DNA from: Aphrophora alni
Lineage: Eukaryota; Arthropoda; Insecta; Hemiptera; Aphrophoridae
NCBI GenBank assembly: GCA_963513935.1
Contig: OY740769.1
Location: 72,309,712 to 72,373,711 of the forward strand
Length of the DNA stretch: 64,000 nucleotides
Direction of reading: 5' to 3'
The translations under genes and the position numbers were made by a program. Numbering within the stretch: the first letter of the stretch is position 1; every line of letters begins with the position of its first letter. Shown here in pieces: positions 23,901 through 35,900 of this stretch. The notes below the pieces were generated by a model, which saw nothing but the letters and a program-made list of their open reading frames with translations, did no database searches and was not told the origin of the DNA.

Positions 23901-26900
23901 ACTGTAGATTACAAATTTTTCTGCGTCTCACAGATCCAGAGATATTTCTACTTGACCATAGAAGAAACCTGACGGCACGAAATTCAATTGGCATTCGGTG
24001 CAGTTAACGAAATCACATAATCGATTACTTAATTGAATTTTTGTAATCAAACTTTATAGTATGTTGTAGAGGAAATTTCATTCTTCAAGTTGGTACCACT
24101 TGATATAGGCAAATACGTACTTAGAAGGTTTTGTTTTGATCTCGAAACATAGCAATTGTGTGACGTAAATATTGTAATATTTTGCGTGGCGCATATTGTT
24201 TTGGGGTTAGATATTTGTTATTTTGAAGGTTTGTTTATACAAATTGTATATAAATTGTGTATACAAGTTACAATATATGTGTTTTTATTTCTAAAGTTTG
24301 TTTTTGAGTGAATTTCTAGTTTGTGAAGGGTTTATATTTGGGATAACCTAAGACGTATGTTGCGAATTTAGCCTATATGCAAATTTTCTTATATTTAGTG
24401 TTTTATTTGATTATACAAGTGTATATGTGTGTTATTCTTTATAAAGTTTATTGTTTTAGTGAAATCTAGTGATTTTGTCTTAGGCCTAGCTTTAGAAAGT
24501 TACTAATTACGCCTAAATTGTCGAGGTGTCCAACCTAACCTCAACCGTCAGAGTATCACTTTTTAGGGGAAATCGTTATTTTTATTTTGAAAATGTAAGA
24601 AATTATAATTTTTTTCCCCTAAATATATTCACAATTATATCACAAACCTTTAGTAATCATTGAAAAAAATCAAAACAATCTATTTGTATGGTGTAATTAA
24701 CGATATCTGTAAAATTATTCTCTTTTTACCCTCTGATTTTTTGGTATTTGACCAAAAAACTCCAAATGTGATACATCTAACATTTTTTTTCACTACACAC
24801 CTAGATTCTATGCACCTTTCTGAACATTATGATATATAGAACTTTTGTATAAAATATATATTACTGTTTGGTAAATTGTTGAAAATAAAATGACCAATGT
24901 CCCAATTTTCAAAAAATAATTTTTTAAATTTTGAAAATGTAACAATTTCCCCCCCCCCTCCCCTAAATATATTCACAAATAATACACAAAAATTGTGTAT
25001 ATCTTAGAAAAAGGTAGTAAGCTATTGATTTTGGATGATAGGCTACAGGTTTTTCTGAAAAATGATAACATCATTTTTTGACATGTAACATACTTATTCA
25101 AAAACCGTTTAAAAAAAAAAAAAAAAATTATTACATAGATGAATTCTATGCATTTTTCTGAGAAAAATGATGTCTTATAAGTTAGGTTTTGTATAAAAAT
25201 AATATATTTTATTAATTTTTAAACAAACGAAGAATTGTCAAGAAAATTAACATGCGCCATTTGAAGGGTTAAAGGTTGCTAAATCACTCCAAATCATTGT
25301 TCGCTTCCATTTAACATCAACTCTGGGGGGAAAACCTATGGTCAGGATAATCTGGCTATGCAAATCATATACTAACTGTGTTATTATGAATAGACCTTAT
25401 TTTTCAGATCAACATACAGTAGAACTCCAATTATCCGGATCAGATTGAGAAAAATAAAAAATCGTCTTTTTAAAATCATATCGTCCTGCAAGCAATGAAT
25501 ATGCAGGAATTGCACACAGTAGTTGACTCTTCTAACTGGGAACATAGTGTAGCAATAGTGGAGGGCGTGGGGGGCGATGACACACTGCTTCGCCACCCTG
25601 CTACTATCACTCACTACAGTCTATTAATAGTCAGTCAGCCAGTGCTTCTTCAACCTGCCGGGTGAATTGATATGTTGACTCTTTCGTGTTCCTTAGTGTT
25701 TTGATTATTGTGTGCAGTACTATGATAAGTTCTAAGAGGAAAAGTGTGGTGTTATCGTTGGCCGATAAAATTAAAATTATCGAACAGTTGGACAAAAGTG
25801 TCTCGGGTAAACATTTAGCCGAGGTGTACAAAGTGGGAACATCAACAATATCGGACATTAAAAAAAAAAAAAAAATCCTTCATTGTAAACTTTGTATCTG
25901 TCCTCGAGAATGAAAATGGAAATTCATCAAGGAAGTCTATGAAAACAGCAGAGAATAAAGAACTGAAAGAAGTGGTGTTTTAAGTGGTTCTTGCAGCAGC
26001 GAAAAATGGGGAACCCTCTTTCAGGCCCGATTATTTGTGAAAAAGCCATGTTTTTTTCCGAGAAAATGAACAGTGTGGGTTCATTTATAGCGAGTAATGG
26101 GTGGCTACGAAATTTTAAAGCCAGACACGGAATCCGGGAGTTGGACTTAAGTGGAGAGAAGCTTTCAGCAGACCCTTAAGCTGCTGAAAACTTCGTTGAA
26201 ACTTTAAAAATTGAATTTCCTTTTTATGACCCTGAGTTTGTATACAATGCAGATGAAACTGGCCTAAATTGGATTCTTGCCAAAAACAATGTTGGGTTCC
26301 AAAAGAGAATCAAGTGCTTCTGGTCACAAAGATCGTGTGACTACCCTTAATAGGAACCGGAAGACAAGGACTTCACTACCAAGCCCGACGAGGGGCCGAC
26401 TGCGAGTGAGGCATTCGCAGGCCTAGACACCACGCTTAAATGGATGGAGCGGCAACCAGAGTGTGACCACCTGAAAACTGCTCACCGTCAAACGGATGCG
26501 AGACTTGGCGGCGCGGAATCGATGTAAGGTAGCAAAACAGCTGACCCTGCCTGGTATGTTAAAAAAATAATGTATTTTACTGTGATTTAGTATTGTTTGT
26601 CAATATTACGTAATGTAAACATTGTCTTATCATAATAAATACTGTAAATGTTCTCTATTAGGTTTTTTTAAAGGTTTTTTTCCCTTAAAACGGCCTGGAG
26701 AAAAATCCAATTACTGTATTCGGATTTTTGATTTTCCGGATCAGGTTCGGTCCCAATTAATTACATCTAGATAGGAACATATATAATTACTTTAACAAAT
26801 TTTGTTTTTTCAGCAATTGTTTAAGCTTCAAAGGGCAGCAACAATGCGTGAAACAACTCTTCAGTTCCTACCTCAGCATTTTACTCGGCATAAAGTAAAC

Positions 26901-29900
26901 TCTACGTACCTTAACTGGAAAACTCAGGAACTGTTTTGGAGAATAGAGTGGGTTTTTCCACAAGCTGATAATTTCACCATATTTAATTCCAAGTAATTAT
27001 TCTTATATACATAAAAAATTTAATGTAGGCTAATATTTAATTAATTTTAATGTAACAGCAGATATTTTTTGTTGAAAGTCCATATTCAAGGATAAAATAA
27101 AGCAATAAAGCTTATAGTTTCAAAATATCTTAATATTGAAAAAATTATGTAGTACCATCTTTATGTTTATGATAATTTTCCTGTTATGGTATTCCTACTA
27201 CCTTGAAAATTCCAGCCTCTATCATGTATTACAAATCTTGTCTGTCTGTTGTTTTTCTCCTACAAATCTCTACTTGACATTTTCCTTGTACAATATACAT
27301 ATATATTTAATTAATTTAATTATGCGTTTTACTCTCAATGGTTAATGAATACACACAAGTAGAGTTTTCAAAGTAAACAATCAAATTAATATTAATTTAT
27401 TATATCAAAAACAATATTAAACTCAGGATAGGTAACGTGCCGACTTTATCCAGTCTCCTGATCGTAATGATTGAAATTCTCAACCAAATATTAGATTAAA
27501 TTTCGATTATGAAAAAATAAATTTGAAAAATTTGTTTTGGAAATCAGAAAGTTTGAAATATTTTGGATAGATCTCACCAATTTGTCGTATTGTTAATTTG
27601 GAGTTCTGGTATTCTTAGCACTTATATCCTCTCGTCAAGCACAAAAAACTATACTTTCTTTCACTTTTCACAATTGAAAATTCAAATTTTGTAGTCCGTC
27701 GCTGTATGCGTCTTCGATGTTAAAACTGGACTGTTCAAAGGACGCTTCTTCTTACTTGGCTTCTTTTCCAAAATTTTATAAGGTGGCGTATTGGGGTTCA
27801 CTTATCTTAATACACGGTATGAAACGAATTCGTTGTCATAATTTTGATAGGTTTTTATTTAATCCGAAAGATATGTAAAGATTTTTATATTATAATCATT
27901 TTTATTTTTATTTTGTACGATCTCGTAATATAATTATTTCTCTATATTCCTTATAACTAAAATCTTATTTCTAAAATTTTTACATTGAATACTTTAAATT
28001 CTTCTGTTTCATGATAATATTTCTATGTTTTATGACTGTTTAGAATAAGATATGACTTATAAGGAATATTTTTTGTGTTGTTTTATTGTTGGGTTTAAGA
28101 ATAGCCTACTTAATTGTTTAGGGTAAAATTATTGTATTTTATTTTTTTGTTTTTGTTTTTTTTGTGTTAACTAAGATATATATTTTCTATTTTGGCATAA
28201 TTAATATTATTTATATATTTAAAAAAAAAAAATTGTTTGTCCTGTATAAATAATAAGTAGCCTTTGTCTTTTGTTGTTTCTTCCATGTTGAGAGATGTAA
28301 TTTTAACAAAGTTCGGTGAATCATCAAATGTAATCGATCAGCCGCCACCTTTATCTCTAGCTCTTGTCATAGATTCTAAGTTTCATGTGTATCACCCCAA
28401 ACAGGTTTTTTTTTATAAACCTCGGGGTCAGACTTTATTAGTCTTAAGTTTGTTAAGTGTGTAATCTGAACATGTATATGTATATAGTGACTAATAAAGA
28501 TATTTCATTCATTCAATACGTTTGTTAAAAATCGATATCTTTTGTCCTAGCCAATGAGTTTGCGTTATCTTCCGTGACGTCATTCGCTCCGCCCTGGTTG
28601 TCTGACGTATGGTAGGCGTGGCCTTCTATCTTCATGGTTGCTATATCAGCGATATTACATTTCGTTATATTTGTAAATATTATTCGATTTTATAATTTTG
28701 TAATTTTGTAAAATTATGGAATGTTGCATTTGTGAGTATAAAGTATGCATGTTATGCAAACACAAAAACTAATTTTTAACCCACCTTTCTTATTGTTCTC
28801 TAGATTGTCTACCTTTTTCTGGTGTGTTCTCAATGTTTCGTTATTCAATGTTATTCACATTTTTTTATATCTAAGATAAAGAAAAATCATACAGATACAA
28901 TGTGCCAGCATTTTTACTGTATAATTTGATGCAAAGTTTACAACTAGGTTATCCTTTCCATGATTCGTTGAGGCAATGTCATGACTATTCCTTTTGTTAT
29001 AACTAACAGGAAAGCAGCAATTTATTCCTATAAATTAAACTTTTTTCTCTCTCATCCATTATGACAGTGAATTAAATACATTACAACCTCGTTAAGTCGG
29101 ACCAGCCGGGACCGCGGCCGATCCGACATAACGAAAATCCGTGTTAGCTGGAGAAAGAGCAGAAAACACAAAAAAATGAAATTATACATACTGTACTTAC
29201 AATAATTTCCTTTATTACAGAGAAAAACACTTTAAAAATATTTACTCATCACAATAAATATCACAACAAACACATCTGTGGACTGTACAGGTATGTCTAC
29301 TTTTTAGAGAATAAGCTTGTAAGTTTCTGTTGTGTCAGCTTCGAGTAACGTTTACATGCCGCACGGTCGCGCATCTGTTTCAACATGAGAAGCTCAGCCG
29401 GTGAGTCTCGTTCGGATGCTTAAAATACACCATCAATTCATCCAAGTAAGATGTGGGGCAACCGGCAAAGCGCGCCAATCACCTGGGTGACAATGACTTA
29501 CCACGCCAGCATGCAGCACTACAGTTAGGCATCAGATGCACGGCAAACAAAGTTTGTTGCGTGTACTCGGCGTAAACACGTTCACCGTGAAATACGCTAC
29601 TATTATGCGCTCGTATAAAGCAATAGCGCTACCAAAAAGTATATTTTATATTAATTTATATTTATGTTTATTTATTGCAAACCGGTCTGGGTTACCCGGA
29701 GATCCGACTTAACAAAGTTGTACTGTATTGCGAGATCAATTATTTTTACTACATGAATTCATATTAATTTGTGTCTTAAGTGTATGTAAGTATATGAATG
29801 ATTTGTGCACAATTGTTTGATTGGTTCTATATTTTTTCAGAGTACTAGATACTCTCAGGATTGCCACTATTCTAGAAGAACACTTACAGTCTGAAGATAC

Positions 29901-32900
29901 CAAACAGCTGCTGTTTTACCAATCAGCTGGACATGCGGGGATAATACTTTTACTTAAAGCTGAACGTATTCCAGGAGGCAAAAGGTAAATCACAAAGATA
30001 TTTAATAATAAAATGCAGTTCAATCGAACAGTAGTTCACAGTACAACCACCCTTTTGTATTGTTCAACACAAGAGCTGATATACAACATCACAGCCACCT
30101 AATTGTTTGTGTTTTGTTTTATGATACAAAGGTAAAGGGTTTTTTAAACAGGCTTTAAAAAGGGCTGGGATTTAATATTGTGTGGATGTAATTTTGCACC
30201 AGAGTAACAAAATACAACTCCATTTCCTAGGTGTAAATGTTGCAAAGAATATTCTTTCAGTAATTCCGGCCCTAAGTTGTTATACGACTATCACAATGTA
30301 CTTCCTTGTGGGCAGTATTTCATATTCTGTGTTGATGTGTCTTAACAGTTTCTATTTCTTGGTCACAAAGTTTTCAGATGGGATCATAAATTTTTATGCC
30401 CGTCTATTACATATGCTTCTTTAAGTAATTTTACCCTGATAGAAGTCCTACCATGTCTAACCTTTTAAACCGGAGTAGTTTCTTTTATAACATTCTCTGA
30501 AGGTAATTTAAACAGTGTTTTGCAAAGAAAAGAAACTGCATTGAAATTTTAAGTCCTGGATTTCTTCACTTCTTTACAGCAGCTTTCACAAATCTATATT
30601 AAATTCCATATGCTAGTTGAAGGCCATGTTTACTATAGAGTTTATAGATGCTTTCCTGGCAAGTTTATCCACCTTCTTTGATGCCTCAGTGCCTTAGAAC
30701 CCATTTAAGTATTACCTTGTTATATCTTTCCAGTTTTACAAGGTTTTTTCTACACTCTCTAACTAGGAACAATCTCATTTTATAAGCTGTAATAGCTTTT
30801 TAAAGCAGCCATTAAATATGAAAAATTATTTACCCTTTTATTTTCTTGTATTCAAGATTTGCAATCACTTCAGCATGGAAAACAGTGATGAGCTTCCTTA
30901 AACTGAATCGTTAGTCTTCACCAGATATACCATCCCCCCCCCCTTCATTTGTTAACCTTCTGTGTACTAGGGCTTCAGAATTATATTTCTTTGGTCCAAT
31001 TTAAAACAGTTTCAAAAGATTTCTCGAAGTTTTAGATGGAAATGGTATGATCGGACCTCATCCATTAGGTCATCTATTGCATCCTTTTATTTTTTATTTT
31101 TAAGTATTCAGTTTGCATGTTTAGATAAGCCAGTTTTATCTTCTCATTCTAATCTATATGATCTCATTTTTGCTTTTGCCCTAATATACACATTAAATGA
31201 GGGAAAATTTAGAATAGTTGTCAGCACTAACATGAGTACACTCCTTGAAGCTCCTGAAATATATTTGAGCGGTCTTTGTACCCTGGGTATTTTTTGAGCA
31301 ATTAGTCATTGCATGGTATAAGAACACCACACAGCTGCATCATATGTATTGACATTCCATAGTGTATAGCCTTCCAGACCAAAGGATAACCACACAGATC
31401 TTTTTCATCACCATTAGGTAAACTTAACAAATGATGATTTTGATACACTTTGAGGAGAAAAACGATCTGCTAGATGTTTCAAAACTTTTGGTTTAAAAAT
31501 AAATCCACAATATTATTTTTTCTCAACCAGAGTGCCGATCTTAGGACTTGTTGTAAAGAAGATCAGAGTAGGAAGATTGTATCCATAGATTGTAGGATAC
31601 ATGTTAAGACATTAGGTACAGGGCCTGATGAGGTTAGGGGAAGTGGAGTCATTCGGTTGAATATAAAATAGCTTCAGGTGATGATTAGCATATTAATAGG
31701 TGTGTATAGTATTATCCATATTTTGATGTATGCGAGACACCTGCACATCATTTATTGAAAGTTTGCTCAGGTTATGAGCGCATCCAGTGGGAGGTGTTTG
31801 GAACTAAGATTAATAGTTCTCACTTAATATATTTAATAGTAGACCTAGATTACTCCTATGTTAAAATTTACTCCTTTTTTATTACAATTAACAATTAATA
31901 ATAATATTTTTTTAATTTTTTTTTTTTTTTAATTTAGCATTGTAAGTTAACATATATTAACAAATTTCAAGCATAATGTGGGAAATTGTCCTGGGGGTGG
32001 TTAACTAATGGTATAAACACACATCTCCTTTATAATTGTCTGGATTAACAGAGTTGCTAAAAACTGTAAACTTTTTATAATGTACCAAATCCCATCTTAA
32101 AATTATCATACAAAAACAATCATGGCCTACCATTAGTAAGTCATACCTAACCTATTGTAAACTAATGTTCAGATGAATTTAGCCAAATAATTATAAAAAT
32201 TGTTACCAAAACTTTAGAAAATATAAATTTACCAAAAAGTAGAAACCAACAAATGTAGTAAACACCATATTTAAAAAATATTTATAAACTGTTAGCAATG
32301 AATGTGCAAAGTAGGCCTAACCTACAAATAGGCTAAATGAAAATCGTATGCCAAGATTAATAGAAACAAAACACTTTTATTAAAAACCATTCTAATCGAA
32401 TACATGTAGAAATATATGTTTAGTTAACTTAATAAGAGAAGTAAAGTTCAGAATATCAGCAAAGCACCTGTAAACAATCACTATGTATTGGAAACACTCA
32501 ATCCAAATCCAGGTCACGTCATTATTTACAAAACACCGATTCCAAAAACAAACTGTCTCAGAATTATATTCACTAATAGATATGTAACACAATATTATCT
32601 GTCACAGTTAGTATTATATAAACTTGTAAAATCACAATAGAATAAGAGTTCACTAAACTTTTAAATAGAAATATGATATTGTAAATAAATAGTTGTAGAC
32701 TTGAACAGCTGTTAGATTATATTTAGAAAAAGCCATCTTGCAAATTCGCGGAATAGTACATAAACAATCTATTACTTTCAAATATCAATTTTCAAATATT
32801 TGTAAGTTAAAATAAATTTTAATTGAACCATGATCTCAAAATTGAAACAAAACTATAAGATACTAAAGTGCACTTAACTGTCTACATAAATGTGTTTAAA

Positions 32901-35900
32901 TATCGTAAATGTTGATGGAAAGCGTAAGAAATAGATCCTTCAACCAATGAACGTACGAGTCCAGAAGGTTTACAAAAACAACGAGACCACGTGACAACAA
33001 TCGACCAATCACAAGAGGAAGATGGCGTGGAACAAAATTGAATATGCAAGTCCCGGGAGGTATGAAGAAGCCGGGAAACGTAAGCGTCAGTTTTTGGAGA
33101 GAGACGCATCCAGACAGCCATACGATGAAGTAGTGCATTTAGCGTGTGTGAATATTTTTTATAGTTTCGTCGGTAAAATGAAGTGAACGTTACCTAAAAA
33201 TGTGCAAATGGTAGTATAAACTTAATTAAATAAGAAAACAGTCATAAATATAAAAGAATCCAAGTTTTAAAACAATTACAAGAGGCAAATTTAAAACTAG
33301 CTTAAATTCAAATTTGTTTTGAGATCACCATTTTTAATTTAGTTCTTTTTTTTTTTAAATTAATTTCTTTTAATCAAAATAGAGATGCGATTAGTGGATA
33401 ATTTAAATCAGTCAGCACGAGTTCCCTACCCGAGATAAAATATAGACTATGCAAAATGTTATTTTAAATTGCAGAACTGTATAAATTTGTGTTTAACTAT
33501 TGTGATATATAATATTGAATTTCTATTGCTCCAAGAATGAGTTAAGTCGAGGCATAATAATTAAAAAGACTATAAAATATATATGACCATTCAAATGTTA
33601 ATTTATCATCTAGGAATAAAACCAAATCATGATTAATGTTAAAATGTTTGTGTTGAGCAATTTATTGACTAGTGTAAAGAAATTTAATTAATAATCTGAA
33701 AATTGAAACAGAATGATAAATGCAATTTTCTTAATTCTCTTCCAAACATATTATTATATTTGTTATAAATTGGCAAATTGTTATAAATGAGGCAAAGACA
33801 CCAAGATATAATTTTTAAATTAATTTCTACAATAAAATATTAAAATAAAATTGTTATATTTTATTATATAACCTAAACTTTTTTTAAATCATTAATAATC
33901 TACGGTACCTAATAGCCTGAATTTCAATTGAAAATAGATAGGTAATGAGTAGGTTTTAGAACATTTTTCAATAATACCCTTTTCATGTAGTTGAGGATTT
34001 TTGTATTGAATAGCTTAAAATAAATGAAAAGTAAACGAAACTAGTTTAGCATACATGGTGATCATTGTTTTGTAGTGTTACGTGTTATTTAATAAATTTT
34101 AACCTTACCTTTGTCCATGGCACTTACTGGTACATTACTGAAGAGATTATTGTAAAATTAATCAAATCATACAAGACGATTAGTTAAGTTGATTGATGGT
34201 CATAATATCCAACAGTAAGTTTTTCAACCATTTTTATATGAAGATCCTAAATAACCTGTAATAAAGCTCGAATACTTTAGCGACAGGGTTTGAAGAGAAC
34301 AAGAGACTTAATAGGAAATATGAAAGAGAAGCCAGCTAGGTCCCACAGGATTTCCACGCCCTTAGCTTGTTGATCTGCATATATTGATACCAAGGTTAAG
34401 GTTGTCAATAATCCAATAATTTCATAAATGAAAATTCACAACCTATTATATCAATCTATAAGCTGAGTTTTTTCTTGTTGTTATTTTAGAGAAATATACT
34501 TTGTACCACCATAAGTAGAATTTAAATTTACACTTTTAACTATTTTTTTTTTTACTTTGGTTGCCAAAATATGAGCAAAAAAAATATTAAAAACTGTTTT
34601 GAGGCGGTTTGTCATAGTAAATTTGTCCCAGACATACCAGTAAGCAAAATTATATGCAATTTTATTAAAATGTATGCCAGAGTGTTTTAAATGAAAGGAT
34701 GGTCTTCTGGTGATTATGGCTACAATATAGCTTATTCTTATAATAAAAATACATTAACAATTGTAGGCAAATACAAATTAAAATGTAATTTAATATTGCA
34801 GCTTTTACGAATTGGATCCTTCATTAAGCATTCAAGAAAACCTTCAAGGCAAAGTGATTGTAGAGTTCCCTATTATATTTGTTATTCTTAAAGACCACAA
34901 AGACATGTACGATGTTATTGATCCAGGTAAGTTTTAATTTTAATATTACTAGATACTTACATATAAGTTAATTGTTTTTGTTTTTAACAAAGAAAAATAT
35001 TTAGAAATATTGTCTACATATACAGATGTTCTCATGAAATGTCTTCCTTTCTGGCTATAACCCAAATGGCTGATTCAATTTTTTATTTCTGTTGAAAGTC
35101 AAAAACTTCATTAAATTGAAATGTTTACTTTACAAAGTATATTGAATAAATTGAATTCATGAAAATATTTTAGAAAGTTTTTGATGTTGACAAATATTGT
35201 GCCTAATATAAGATGACCCGGCATCTTCATGGTCAGTTCAAGTATATTATATTGTAGTCCCCATGACGATGAAGGGTTAATTTTTTTTTTTTTAATTGTA
35301 AATTATACATTTAAAACCAATATAAATACATTTTATAAAAGTAAAATTTACATATTTTTTCCATTGCTGTATAAAAAAAGCAATCATCTGTGAACCAATT
35401 TCATATCATTTTGTGAACATTTGTTTGTCAATTTTTTGTAACGTTCACAATTTTGAGATCTTTATATCAAGATATATTTGATTGGGAGAAATGGAATAGT
35501 TGCAAGTAACGTGATTAATAAATAAATGTAATGAAATTATAAAAGATTTTATTGCATGGATTATTTGCATTCAAAGACAAAAAAACTATAATTTCGAAGT
35601 TGAATGTAGACAGTTAGACGAGATTTCGGAGTTGTTAAACTTACAAGACTATGTATGTGTGTGATTTAAAAACAATTGGAAAACTTATAAGAAATGTTAG
35701 TTTAGATTACATAATTGTAATAAAATTAACAGATAGAAGGAAAGTGTGTAGTGGGTACATGCATGATCCTAGATATCAAAAAATATGGACTACTAGCAAA
35801 TGGGTCTCCGAGAAGAGTGGTTCTGTTTTATAACGCTCGAACTCCATCATAAGCTGATCACTTGATCTTCCAGAGCGACTATCAATGCCCATTGTGTAAC

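Noticed and set aside
35651..35833. 60-codon ORF in BCD1 intron 6
   Set aside because: No family resemblance, ordinary length for chance in this composition, no splice support.
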